In this document: piece after piece, positions 18,155 through 26,866 of the stretch
Position numbering within the stretch: position 1 is the first letter of the stretch
Layout: every line of letters starts with the position of its first letter
Source: Curtobacterium sp. MCBD17_032
GTDB lineage: Bacteria; Actinomycetota; Actinomycetes; Actinomycetales; Microbacteriaceae
Reading direction: 5' to 3'
Assembly: GCF_003234855.1 (NCBI RefSeq)
Contig: NZ_QKTO01000016.1
Span: 1-62,468, forward strand
Length of the DNA: 62,468 bases
Program-made: the position numbers and the translations under genes
Notes under the pieces: model-generated
The model's input: the letters and a program-made list of their open reading frames with translations, nothing else
Told to the model about the DNA's origin: nothing
The model's database searches: none

Positions 18155-18484
18155 ATGGCCCGAGCCCGCGACCACGAACCCCCTGCCGCTCCCGCCACCG
18201 CAGCCGTGCTGCTCTGCGGGTTCGCGTTCCTGCAGGGTCTGATCCTGCCGGCGGAGGGCGTCGGCCGGCACCTCGCGATCGGCTTCCTGTTCGGTGGGCT
18301 CGGCCTGCTGTCGGCATGGCGGGCGATCCGGATCGGTCGGCGCCGACGCGCGGTCCGACGCTGGGCCTGGACCGCGGCCCTCCTCGGCATGCTCGGCGTG
18401 GGCATGCTGGCCTACCAGGGGCTCGTCATCCTGACCGGCGGCGCACTGCCCCCGCCGTTCTGGTGGCCGTACGCGCAGCGCTGA
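18155..18484 (+). CDS. Small membrane protein, 109 aa
   Basis: 109 aa with three predicted helices (TAAVLLCGFAFLQGLIL, LAIGFLFGGLGLLSAW, AWTAALLGMLGVGMLAYQGL) and a basic cytoplasmic loop (IRIGRRRRAVRR). The ATG at 18155 is the only good start. It lies 53 bp upstream of the amino-acid permease gene and is probably co-transcribed with it, though no functional link is known. Confidence 0.6.
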   Translation: MARARDHEPPAAPATAAVLLCGFAFLQGLILPAEGVGRHLAIGFLFGGLGLLSAWRAIRIGRRRRAVRRWAWTAALLGMLGVGMLAYQGLVILTGGALPPPFWWPYAQR

Positions 18485-18537
18485 CGGGAGGCACGACCGC
18501 CCGTGCCGATCCGCCGCGGCGGGTGCAGGATGGCGGC

Positions 18538-19956
18538 ATGGCACCGACGCCGCGATCCTCCACCCTGTTCCGCCGGAAGCCGATCGACACGATCGACGAC
18601 GACGCCGGAGGCGAGGGCGGCCTGAAACGTCACCTCGGCCTGTGGCAGCTCACCGCGATCGGCATCGGCGGCATCATCGGCGCCGGCATCTTCACCCTCG
18701 CCGGGGCGGTCGCGAACGGCGTCGCCGGGCCCGCCGTCCTCATCAGCTTCCTCGTCGCCGGGGTCGCCAGCGCGGCAGCGGCACTGTCGTACGCGGAGTT
18801 CGCCGGCCTCATCCCGAAGGCGGGCAGCGCCTACACGTACGGCTACGCGGTGCTCGGCGAGATCGTCGGGTGGTTCATCGGCTGGGACCTGCTGCTCGAG
18901 TACACGGCGATCGTGGCGGTGGTCGCGATCGGCATCTCGGGCTACGTCGGCTTCCTGGTCGGCCAGTTCGGCATCGACCTACCCGCCTGGATGCTCGGCG
19001 CCCCGGGTACGGGCGACGGCCACGTCGTCGACGTCTTCGCGATCCTGCTCTGCCTGCTCACCGCGTTCGTCCTCACCCGCGGCATCCGGAGCGCGGCCCG
19101 GTTCGAGTTCGTCGCGGTCGGCATCAAGGTCGCGCTCGTCGTGCTCATCGTCGTGCTCGGGGTGTTCCACATCGACAGCGCGAACTACTCGCCGTACTTC
19201 CCGTTCGGGTTCGGCGGCGTCATGACCGGTGCGGCGACGGTGTTCTTCGCCGTGTTCGGCTACGACGCGATGTCCACGGCGGCCGAGGAGTCCACCGACG
19301 CCCGGAAGCACATGCCGAAGGCGATCCTGCTCTCCCTCGGCATCTCGATGGTCCTCTACGTGCTCGCCACGCTCGTCCTGACGGGGATGCAGGAGTACAC
19401 GGACATCGATCCGGCGTCCGGGTTCTCGTCGGCGTTCGCGGCGGTCGGCCTCGGTGGGATCGCGAACGTCATCGCGATCGGTGCCATCGTCGGCATCGTC
19501 ACCGTGCTCGTCACCTTCATGCTCGGCGCCTCGCGCGTCTGGTTCTCGATGAGCCGTGACGGCCTCATGCCGAAGTGGTTCGCCAAGACCGACCCGAAGC
19601 GCCACGTCCCGACCCGGGTGACCTGGATCCTCGGCATCGCGTCGGCGGTCCTGGCGGGTGTGCTGCCGATCGGCGTGGTGGCCGAGCTGACGAACATCGG
19701 CATCCTGCTCGCGTTCGTGGTCGTCTGCACCGCGGTGATCGTGCTCCGCTACCGGCAGCCCGACCTCGACCGGCAGTTCCGCCTGCCGTTCATGCCCGTC
19801 GTCCCCGCGATCGGGGTCCTGGCGTCGCTGTGGCTCGTCTCGTTCCTGCAGTGGGAGACGTGGGTGCGGTTCGGGATCTGGTTCGCGATCGGGCTCGGCG
19901 TGTACTTCGGCTACTCGCGCAAGCACAGCGCGCTGGAGCCACCGCGAGAGCCGTGA
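18538..19956 (+). CDS. APC-family amino-acid permease, cationic amino-acid transporter type
   Basis: 472 aa with about 12 helices. The N-terminus KRHLGLWQLTAIGIGGIIGA is the classic CAT/YfnA-type opening, with GIFTLAG in helix 1. FFAVFGYDAMSTAAEESTDA in helix 6 and WFSMSRDGLMPKWFAK in the cytoplasmic loop are APC signatures. The protein resembles bacterial homologues of cationic amino-acid transporters. The exact substrate is uncertain. Transcription probably ends at the strong hairpin 35 bp after the stop. Confidence 0.88.
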   Translation: MAPTPRSSTLFRRKPIDTIDDDAGGEGGLKRHLGLWQLTAIGIGGIIGAGIFTLAGAVANGVAGPAVLISFLVAGVASAAAALSYAEFAGLIPKAGSAYTYGYAVLGEIVGWFIGWDLLLEYTAIVAVVAIGISGYVGFLVGQFGIDLPAWMLGAPGTGDGHVVDVFAILLCLLTAFVLTRGIRSAARFEFVAVGIKVALVVLIVVLGVFHIDSANYSPYFPFGFGGVMTGAATVFFAVFGYDAMSTAAEESTDARKHMPKAILLSLGISMVLYVLATLVLTGMQEYTDIDPASGFSSAFAAVGLGGIANVIAIGAIVGIVTVLVTFMLGASRVWFSMSRDGLMPKWFAKTDPKRHVPTRVTWILGIASAVLAGVLPIGVVAELTNIGILLAFVVVCTAVIVLRYRQPDLDRQFRLPFMPVVPAIGVLASLWLVSFLQWETWVRFGIWFAIGLGVYFGYSRKHSALEPPREP

Positions 19957-19990
19957 TCCTGGCGGTCTCCGAGCCGCCGGACACAGCGGA

Positions 19991-20020
19991 CGGGGAGCCC
20001 GGCGATCGCCGGGCTCCCCG
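19991..20020. terminator. Perfect 30-bp palindrome, bidirectional terminator
   Basis: CGGGGAGCCCGGCGA and its exact complement TCGCCGGGCTCCCCG form a 15-bp arm palindrome. It lies between the permease stop and the stop of the convergent M23 peptidase gene, and serves both directions. Confidence 0.8.
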
Positions 20021-20043
20021 TCCGGTCGGGTCAGGGTCGGGAG

Positions 20044-20832
20044 CTAGCTGATGCGGCGGTAGCCGGCGATGAACTGGCGTCCCTGCTTGTCCTTGATCTC
20101 CTTGATGCCCTGGGCACGGAGGAACCCGAGCATCTGGGTGTCCGGCACGCCCCAGTAGGTGTGCTGGCCGTGGTCGATGACGATGTACTCGTCGGGGCCG
20201 CCGGGGGTCGAGTTCGGAACGTGGGTGAGCCGGATCATGGTGCCTTCTTCGTCGTCGTCGTTGTCGTTGTCGTCACCCACGGGCGAACCGGGGTTGAGTG
20301 CTGCGTTCTCGAACGCGGGCGCAGGGTCGATCGGGGTGCCGTTCTGGCGGAGTTCGAGGTGCAGGTGTGGACCCGTCGAGTTCCCCGTGCTCCCGACCTT
20401 CCCGATGAACGTGCCGAGCGAGACACGCTGCCCCACTGCGGCGTTCATCGTGCCGTCGGCCATGTGGCCGTAGCGCGTCCGCCAACCGTCCCCGTGGTCG
20501 ATCTCGACGAGGTTGCCGTACCCCCCGGAGAAGCTCGCGACGGTGACCGTCCCCGAGGCGACCGCGAAGATCGGCGTCAGGTTCGGTGCCGCGATGTCGA
20601 GCCCTTGGTGGTTCGTCGATCCGCCGTGGCCCGGCGACGGTCTCGATCCGAAGCGGGACGAGATGCCGTGGCGAGCCGTGAACGGGTACCGCCACGCTGG
20701 TGCGGCGAACGCCGCTGTCGATCTCCAGAACGGCCCCATGGCGAGCAAGGCTGCCCCTGCTCCACCCGCCGCGAGGAGTGAGCGCCTTCGGAGCAGTGGC
20801 TGCTCGTCGGCGCGTTGTTGAATTTTCCCCAT
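20044..20832 (-). CDS. Secreted M23-family metallopeptidase (LytM-like)
   Basis: 262 aa from the ATG at 20832. The N-terminus has twin-arginine-like LLRRRSLLAAGGAGAALLAM, so export by Tat or Sec is expected. The M23 domain has the zinc ligands in STNHQGLDIAAP and HLHLELRQNG, with RTRYGHMADGT between. Such enzymes cut peptidoglycan cross-bridges. An Asp-rich linker (DDNDNDDDEE) leads to a ~60-aa C-terminal region (EYIVIDHGQHTYWGVPDTQM), which may bind the wall. An alternative ATG lies 7 codons upstream. Confidence 0.85.
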   Translation of the reverse strand: MGKIQQRADEQPLLRRRSLLAAGGAGAALLAMGPFWRSTAAFAAPAWRYPFTARHGISSRFGSRPSPGHGGSTNHQGLDIAAPNLTPIFAVASGTVTVASFSGGYGNLVEIDHGDGWRTRYGHMADGTMNAAVGQRVSLGTFIGKVGSTGNSTGPHLHLELRQNGTPIDPAPAFENAALNPGSPVGDDNDNDDDEEGTMIRLTHVPNSTPGGPDEYIVIDHGQHTYWGVPDTQMLGFLRAQGIKEIKDKQGRQFIAGYRRIS

Positions 20833-20911
20833 GACTTCAACCTGGCAGAGCATTCAGGCTGCGTCAAGCGCGGATCGGCGCCCCTCCGTGTGGTCCGCCT
20901 GCGGCCCAGGA

Positions 20912-21355
20912 CTACGCCTCGCGGCGGTGCTTCCCGAGCGAGGCCGTCGGCGCCGCCATCGGGTGGTTGCGGAACCACCGGAGCAACTCGCGCGCCTTGC
21001 TCGCGTCCGCACTGGTGTCGCCGGTGAGGAAGTCGCTGAACCCTTCGGGCGGGTCGACCTCCGCGTCCCGGCTGAAGGCCATCGACCAGTCGGGGAACCG
21101 ACGGGTGTGGATCGTCTCCTCCACCAGCAGCCGCACCTCGTCGTGGCGCGGGTCCCCCACGATCCGACCGTAGGTCGCGATCACCGCGTCGTGCGGCCCT
21201 TCGATGAGCTGCATGAACCGACCCTCGCGGTGCACGAGGAGACCGGTCAGCCCGTCCTGTGTGTTCCGGACTCGCGAGTACTCGAGGACCTCGTCGAGTG
21301 CGGCGCCGTCGAAGTGCTCGGTGGCCGAGCTCATGTAAACGAGTGACTGCAGCAT
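20912..21355 (-). CDS. BLUF-domain blue-light photoreceptor
   Basis: 147 aa. The FAD-binding BLUF fold shows the key residues: Y7 (QSLVYMSSA), N31 in RVRNTQDGLTGLL, Q49 in GRFMQLIEGP, and a Trp in FPDWSMAF near residue 92. The C-terminal ~45 residues form a helical cap (TSADASKARELLRWFRNHP). There is no fused output domain, so signalling must occur through a partner protein. No cyclase or EAL protein is adjacent. It is followed at once by a lipoprotein gene on the same strand (start at 21877). Confidence 0.9.
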   Translation of the reverse strand: MLQSLVYMSSATEHFDGAALDEVLEYSRVRNTQDGLTGLLVHREGRFMQLIEGPHDAVIATYGRIVGDPRHDEVRLLVEETIHTRRFPDWSMAFSRDAEVDPPEGFSDFLTGDTSADASKARELLRWFRNHPMAAPTASLGKHRREA

Positions 21356-21373
21356 GGTGATCCCGATGATGGC

Positions 21374-21877
21374 TCAGGAGCGCCGGGATGAGCCAGTCCC
21401 CCGAACGGGCGTGACCTTCCGCGGACGGTCGGTCACCTTGGGGAACGTGCCGCGGACGACGTCGCCGTCCTCCTCGGGTTCGCCGTCGACCTCCACCTCG
21501 TCGGCGGCGGGTTCGTCCGTCGTTCCGTAGTTCATCAGACGGTCGCGGTCCCAGCTCATGAGCATGCCGGCGTACGCCTGACGGTCGTCGTCGTCCACCT
21601 GCACGCTGTACGAGGTGCGGTCGTCCGCGGCGTCACGCGGGACACCCCGGAACTCGACCGTGTAGGAGTCCGCGGTCTCGGTCATCGAGACGGTGCCCCC
21701 GTCGGTCCCGAGCAGTTCGCAGGTCGCCGTGCCCGGTGTGGCCGCCGCACGGCTCGGCGTGGGTGTCGGGCCCGATGCCGCGTCGTCCCCGCCCGCGGAA
21801 CAGCCGCTCACTGCCACGGCGGTGAACAGCGCCGCCACGATCACCGTCGCTCCGTCCCGGATGGTCTGCACGGTCAT
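21374..21877 (-). CDS. Hypothetical lipoprotein
   Basis: 167 aa from the ATG at 21877. The signal peptide ends in a lipobox (AVAVSGCSAGG), predicting lipidation at the Cys. The domain behind a Thr/Pro linker has ATCELLGTDGGTVSMTET, DSYTVEFRGVP and YSVQVDDDDRQAYAG, a small beta-rich fold of unknown type. The C-terminal tail is Arg-rich (PRKVTPVRGTGSSRRS). It is upstream of the BLUF gene with 18 bp between them, so co-transcription is likely. Confidence 0.7.
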   Translation of the reverse strand: MTVQTIRDGATVIVAALFTAVAVSGCSAGGDDAASGPTPTPSRAAATPGTATCELLGTDGGTVSMTETADSYTVEFRGVPRDAADDRTSYSVQVDDDDRQAYAGMLMSWDRDRLMNYGTTDEPAADEVEVDGEPEEDGDVVRGTFPKVTDRPRKVTPVRGTGSSRRS

Positions 21878-21971
21878 GTCGTCCCCCTCGTCCCGGCGCC
21901 GACCCGACGCCCGGTCCACCGTACCGAGGTCCGTCGTCGAGAGCGTCGGCGGGGCCTGGCACGATGTCCCT

Positions 21972-24900
21972 GTGCCCGCTGCTCCGATGATCGACGCCGT
22001 CGACGTCATCCGCTTCGTGGGGCCGCAGACCTTCGGGCGGGCCCGTGACGTCGTGCGCGCCGGGCTGGTCGAGGACGCCACGTGGCACGACGAGGACGGC
22101 TCGATCACCGCCACGGTGAGCGGCAGCGCCGACGCTCCGTACGACGTCCAGGTCGACACCACGGTGGCCCGCGGCGCGTTCGTCCGCCCCGTCCGCAGCC
22201 GCTGCTCGTGCCCCCTCGGCGGCGAGTGCAAGCACGTCGCCGCCGCGCTCCTCACCGTCAACGCCCGGGCCCTGGCCGCGCAGGCCGGACCGCGCACGCA
22301 GGCGCCCACCCCGCCGACACCGGACTGGAGGCGCGACCTCGCCCGCCTCGCCGGGGACGACGACGAGTCGGCCGGGTCCGGCACCGTGCCTCCGGCGGGT
22401 GGGATGGGCCTCCAGTTCGAACTCCGCGACGCGGTGCCGGCGCGGCTCGCCGGCCGCGCCGGCGCGGCCGGCCGCCCGCTGCCGGTGGCGTCCCGGGCGG
22501 TGCGCCTCGGCGTCCGCCCGGTGAGCCGGAGCGCGGCGGGCAACTGGGTGCGCGGACAACTGACCTGGGGCGCGCTGCCCTACTCGATGAACCGCCTCGG
22601 CCTCGAGCCGGAGCAGCACGCCTGGTTCATGCAGTTCGCGGCGCTGCACCGCGCCGGACAACTCGCCGGTCTGCCCGGGGAGAGCGACTGGATCCACCTC
22701 GACGACTTCCGCAGTCCGCTGCTCTGGCCGTTGCTCCGGCAGGCCGGGCCCCTCGGGATCGCGTTCGTGACCGGCAAGCGCGCGGCCGGGGTCGAGCTGG
22801 GCGCCGACGCCCGCGTGCTGCTCGACGCCACGCGGACTGCGGACGGACTCGTGATCGGAGCGAGCGCCGTGATCGACGGGCGGCCGGTCGCCGTAGGTGC
22901 CGCTCGCGTCGTCGGCGACCACGGTGTCTACGCCTTCCGGGAGTCGCCGGAGTTCTCCGTCGCCCTCGCACCGACGCCGACGCCGGTCCCCGAGGACCAA
23001 CGGCGGATGCTCGTCGAGGGCGCGCGGATCACGGTGCCCGCGGACGAGGTCGACGAGTTCCTGGCGGACTGGTCACCGCGCCTCCGCGGCTCGCTCGGCC
23101 TCGTCAGCTCGGACGGGTCCCTCGAGCTGCCCGAACGGACCCCGCCGGAGCTCGTGCTCACCGTGACGTTCGAGCCGGCCCGGGCTCCGCGGACGGACGA
23201 CCGTGCCCACCTGCAGTGGCGGTGGAGCGTCGACGGGCGGAAGGACCCGGTGTCGCTGCACGGACCGCTGCCCGACCTCGGCAGCGTGCTCGCCGCCGAC
23301 GACGCTCCGGCCACGGCGGCTGCTGCCGACGAGTCGGACCCGGCCACGTCGGGGACGTCCGATGACACGGCGGAGCGCTCCGGACCTCCCGTCCCGGACG
23401 CCGACCACGCCGATGTACCCGAGCACCTGTCCGGGCCCGGTGGCGGACTCGGCTGGTTCGAGGACGGGACGATCGACGGCGCCGACGTCGCCGTGCTCGC
23501 CACCGAGCTGCTGCCCGCGCTGCCGGCCCGCGGCGTCCGCGTCGTCCTGCAGGGCGAGCGGGTCGACTACGAACGGCTGAGCGGCCGACCGCACATCCGC
23601 GTGACGACGATGCCGTCCGACAAGCACGACTGGTTCGACCTCGGGATCATCGTCAGCGTCAACGGCAAGGAGATCCCGTTCACGCCGCTGCTCCGGGCGC
23701 TCGCGAAACGGGACCGGCGGCTCAAGCTCGTGGACAACTCGTACCTCTCACTCGCGGACCCGGCGTTCGACCGGCTCAAGGAGGTCATCGAGGAAGCCCG
23801 CGAGCTCGAGGAGTGGGAGCCCGACCAGCCGCTCACCGTCACGCCGTACCGGGCCGCGCTGTGGGCGGAGTTCGACCAGCTCGCCGACGAGACCGAGCAC
23901 GACGAGCGCTGGAAGGAGATCGCCGGCCGGCTGCTCGACGCGACCGCACCGGCCGACCTCACCGTGCCCGAGACCGTCCACGCCGACCTCCGGCCGTACC
24001 AGCGTGACGGGTACGCGTGGCTGTCGTTCCTCGTCGAGCACGGGGTCGGCGGGGTGCTCGCCGACGACATGGGTCTCGGCAAGACGTTGCAGGCACTCGC
24101 GATGATCGCCGAGCGTCGGGCCGCCGAGCCGGACGCTCCCCCGTTCCTCGTCGTCGCCCCCACGTCCGTCGTCGGCAACTGGGCGGACGAGGCGGCGAAG
24201 TTCGTCCCCTCGCTGCGTGTCACGACGATCGCTTCGACCTCGCTGAAGGACCCCGCCCGGGTCGCCCGGGCGGCGGCCGCCTCGGACGTCGTCGTGACCT
24301 CGTACGCCCTGCTCCGACTCGACGCGGCCGCGTACCTCGACCTGCACTGGTCTGCGCTGCTGCTCGACGAGGCACAGTTCGTGAAGAACCCGCAGTCGCA
24401 GACGCACCGCGTCGCCGCCGAACTCCGTGCCCCGGTCAAGATCGCCGTGACGGGGACGCCGCTCGAGAACGGCCTGCCCGACCTCTGGGCGCTGTTCTCG
24501 ATCGTCGCCCCCGGGCTGCTGTCGTCGTGGACGCGGTTCGGCGACGACTACGTGAAACCCCTCGCCTCGCCCGAGCTGCGCGGCACCGCCCGGAAGGAGC
24601 TCACGGACCGGCTCCGGCGGCGCATCCGGCCGCTCATGCTCCGCCGGACGAAGGAGAGCGTCGCCCGGGACCTGCCCGAGAAGGTGGAGCAGGTCGTCCG
24701 CGTCACCCTCGACCCCGCGCACCGCGCCCTGTACGAGACGACGCTCAACCGCGAGCGGCTCAAGGTGCTCGACCTCGTCGACGACCTCGACCGCAACCGG
24801 ATGATCGTCTTCCGGTCCCTCACCCTGCTCCGGATGCTCGCGCTCTCCCCCGCGCTCGTGTCCGACGACCACGACGACGTGCCGAGCGCCAAGCTCGACC

Positions 24901-25388
24901 TGCTGCTCGACGAGCTCGAACAACTCGCTGCGGAAGGGCGGCGGGCGCTCGTGTTCAGCCAGTTCACCTCGTTCCTGAAGATCGTCGCGCGAGCCCTCGA
25001 TGAGCGCGGGGTCGCGTACGAGTACCTCGACGGGTCGACCCGCCGCCGCGGAGCCGTCATCGACCGGTTCCGGGACGGCACCGCACCCGCGTTCCTCATC
25101 TCGCTCAAGGCCGGTGGTTTCGGGCTCACCCTGACCGAGGCGGACACCGTGTTCGTGCTCGACCCGTGGTGGAACCCGGCTGCGGAGAACCAGGCCGTCG
25201 ACCGGACGCACCGGATCGGGCAGACCCGGTCGGTGACCGTCGAACGCCTGATCGCCGAGGACACCATTGAGGAGAAGGTCCTCGCGCTCGCGCAGCGGAA
25301 GGCGCAGCTGTTCGCGACGATGATCGACGACGACGCGCTGTTCGCCGAGGGGTTGAGCGCGGAGGACATCCGGTCGTTGTTGGCGTGA
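21972..25388 (+). CDS. SWI2/SNF2-family DNA helicase with SWIM zinc finger
   Basis: 1138 aa from the GTG at 21972 (an ATG lies 5 codons later). The SWIM zinc finger CSCPLGGECKHVAAAL is near residue 80. A central region of unknown fold follows (300-620). The SNF2 ATPase has motif I DDMGLGKT near residue 698, DEAQ as motif II near residue 799, and the C-terminal helicase lobe with WWNPAAENQAVDRTHRIGQT near residue 1066. Such proteins translocate on double-stranded DNA and remodel protein complexes. A RapA-like or repair role is possible. Divergent from the lipoprotein gene. Confidence 0.92.
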   Translation: MPAAPMIDAVDVIRFVGPQTFGRARDVVRAGLVEDATWHDEDGSITATVSGSADAPYDVQVDTTVARGAFVRPVRSRCSCPLGGECKHVAAALLTVNARALAAQAGPRTQAPTPPTPDWRRDLARLAGDDDESAGSGTVPPAGGMGLQFELRDAVPARLAGRAGAAGRPLPVASRAVRLGVRPVSRSAAGNWVRGQLTWGALPYSMNRLGLEPEQHAWFMQFAALHRAGQLAGLPGESDWIHLDDFRSPLLWPLLRQAGPLGIAFVTGKRAAGVELGADARVLLDATRTADGLVIGASAVIDGRPVAVGAARVVGDHGVYAFRESPEFSVALAPTPTPVPEDQRRMLVEGARITVPADEVDEFLADWSPRLRGSLGLVSSDGSLELPERTPPELVLTVTFEPARAPRTDDRAHLQWRWSVDGRKDPVSLHGPLPDLGSVLAADDAPATAAAADESDPATSGTSDDTAERSGPPVPDADHADVPEHLSGPGGGLGWFEDGTIDGADVAVLATELLPALPARGVRVVLQGERVDYERLSGRPHIRVTTMPSDKHDWFDLGIIVSVNGKEIPFTPLLRALAKRDRRLKLVDNSYLSLADPAFDRLKEVIEEARELEEWEPDQPLTVTPYRAALWAEFDQLADETEHDERWKEIAGRLLDATAPADLTVPETVHADLRPYQRDGYAWLSFLVEHGVGGVLADDMGLGKTLQALAMIAERRAAEPDAPPFLVVAPTSVVGNWADEAAKFVPSLRVTTIASTSLKDPARVARAAAASDVVVTSYALLRLDAAAYLDLHWSALLLDEAQFVKNPQSQTHRVAAELRAPVKIAVTGTPLENGLPDLWALFSIVAPGLLSSWTRFGDDYVKPLASPELRGTARKELTDRLRRRIRPLMLRRTKESVARDLPEKVEQVVRVTLDPAHRALYETTLNRERLKVLDLVDDLDRNRMIVFRSLTLLRMLALSPALVSDDHDDVPSAKLDLLLDELEQLAAEGRRALVFSQFTSFLKIVARALDERGVAYEYLDGSTRRRGAVIDRFRDGTAPAFLISLKAGGFGLTLTEADTVFVLDPWWNPAAENQAVDRTHRIGQTRSVTVERLIAEDTIEEKVLALAQRKAQLFATMIDDDALFAEGLSAEDIRSLLA

Positions 25389-25465
25389 GTCCGAGACCGG
25401 GGTGCAGCGACATACGAAGTACCGATTCCTTGGCCCTGGCCGAACCTGCTCGTTACCGTCTCGCC

Positions 25466-25711
25466 ATGCTCCTCGCCAGCCCTGCTCCGCACTCCGCCAC
25501 CCGCTACCCCACTGCAACTCCCGCTGTCCGGACACCTCCGGATGACGACGGGAGCACCACCGGCGCCCGCCTCCGGCACACCGGACCGGGGCGATCTGAG
25601 CTCCACCTCGCCAACGGAGCTGTCGTCACGCTCCTCGGGCCGTCCGGCGCCTTCACGGGCGAGTTCGCTCCCGACCATCTGGAGCGCGTGCGGACCGCGG
25701 GCGGATGCTGA
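25466..25711 (+). CDS. Possible antitoxin-like small protein upstream of a PIN remnant
   Basis: 81 aa if the ATG at 25466 is used. The end (ELHLANGAVVTLLGPSGAFT, GEFAPDHLERVRTAGGC) looks folded, while the first ~35 residues are low complexity. Its stop overlaps the ATG of the PIN-like ORF by seven bases, an arrangement typical of toxin-antitoxin pairs. The family is not recognised and the true start is unsure. The rest of the 25389-25704 gap shows nothing else. Confidence 0.4.
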   Translation: MLLASPAPHSATRYPTATPAVRTPPDDDGSTTGARLRHTGPGRSELHLANGAVVTLLGPSGAFTGEFAPDHLERVRTAGGC

Positions 25712-25930
25712 CGCTCGACGCCAACGTCATCATCGCCGTCACCGACGCGGAGGACGCAGCGCACGGGCGAGCGCTGGACGTCGTCGAGTCGTACGAGTGG
25801 GAGGGCTTCGCCACGAACAACGCGCGGGCTCGGGTTCCCCGTGATCGACGGTCCGGAAGACGTCACGGCGAACCCGTACGCCTGCTGCAGCGAGACCGAT
25901 CCCCACAGAGAACCGACCTGGCAGGAGTGA
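25705..25930 (+). pseudogene. Truncated PIN-domain toxin fragment joined to an unrelated gene end
   Basis: The first ~40 codons (MLTLDANVIIAVTDAED, then HGRALDVVESYEWEGFATNN) match the N-terminus of VapC-type PIN ribonucleases, including the first catalytic Asp. After about 25820 the frame loses coding character. In another frame, the sequence from 25841 to a TGA at 25928-25930 reads VIDGPEDVTANPYACCSETD, which looks like the real end of some other protein. The locus therefore looks like a deletion or frameshift remnant. The remaining PIN catalytic acids are gone, so toxin activity is not expected. Confidence 0.55.
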
Positions 25931-25963
25931 GTCCCACCAGGCCGGTGACGGTGCAGCGATCGG

Positions 25964-26743
25964 TCAGTTGCCGAGGCCGTCGATCCGCGCGATCTCGTCC
26001 GCGTTCAGTTCGAGCGTGGCACCGGCCGCGTTCGACCGGATGCGGTCTGGGTTCGACGACTTCGGGATGACGACGAACTGGTGCGCGACGTGCCACGCGA
26101 CGATGACCTGCGCGGCGTCGGCGTCGTGCGCCTCGGCAATCTCGACCAGCGTCGGGTCCTGCAGGTTGCTCGCCTTGAAGGGGCTGTAGCCCTCGAGGAC
26201 GATCCCCCGGTCGCGCAAGCCGTCGGCCACGGCACGGTCGAACTCCACCGGGCTCCAGCGGATCTGGTTCACGGCCGGGGTCGCGCCGGTCGCGTCGATG
26301 AGCTCGTCGATCTGGTCGAGCGAGTAGTTGCTCACGCCGATCGCCTTCGTCAGGCCAGCCTGCTGCGCCTCGACGAGCTGCTGCCAGACGTCGGGACGGG
26401 CCTCCCCGTTCGGCGGCCAGTGCACGAGCCACAGGTCGAGGTGGTCGAGGCCGAGCTGGTCGAGGCTCTCCTCAATCGTCTCCCGGACGCGGTCGGCGTT
26501 GTCCGGCGGGAGCTTCGTCGTGATGAACAGGTCCTCGCGGGCGAGGCCGGACTCGGCGATCGCCTTCCCGACACCGCGCTGGTTGCGGTAGCCGGTCGCG
26601 GTGTCGATGTGGCGGTAGCCGGCCTGGAGTGCAGCGGCGACCGCGGCGGGAGCGTCGGGCTCCTCGATCTGCCAAGTGCCGAAGCCGAGGAGCGGCATCG
26701 ACCCTCCGGTGACGGGTACGGACGGTTGTGCGTAGTCGGTCAT
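25964..26743 (-). CDS. Aldo/keto reductase
   Basis: 259 aa, a TIM-barrel NADPH-dependent reductase. The catalytic tetrad is visible: Asp and Tyr in YRHIDTATGYRNQRGVG, Lys in FITTKLPP, and His in LWLVHWPPNG. The NADP-binding C-terminus is VVIPKSSNPDRIRSNAAG. It is close to the 2,5-diketo-gluconate reductase/AKR5 group, but substrates cannot be predicted. The ATG at 26743 is unambiguous. Monocistronic, divergent from the HNH nuclease gene. Confidence 0.92.
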   Translation of the reverse strand: MTDYAQPSVPVTGGSMPLLGFGTWQIEEPDAPAAVAAALQAGYRHIDTATGYRNQRGVGKAIAESGLAREDLFITTKLPPDNADRVRETIEESLDQLGLDHLDLWLVHWPPNGEARPDVWQQLVEAQQAGLTKAIGVSNYSLDQIDELIDATGATPAVNQIRWSPVEFDRAVADGLRDRGIVLEGYSPFKASNLQDPTLVEIAEAHDADAAQVIVAWHVAHQFVVIPKSSNPDRIRSNAAGATLELNADEIARIDGLGN

Positions 26744-26866
26744 GGTCCCTTGCTACGCCCGCGGCCCACGACCGGACCCAGGCGCGCGGAGCGGCGCGCC
26801 TGGAGGAGTCGGCGGCTTCCGCCAAGATCGACGAGTCCCACGAGCACCACCAGGAGCACCACGCAC

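Noticed and set aside
18136..18537. A longer N-terminal extension of the second permease
   Set aside because: The extension is low complexity, overlaps the small membrane protein gene, and the ATG at 18538 gives the standard permease N-terminus.
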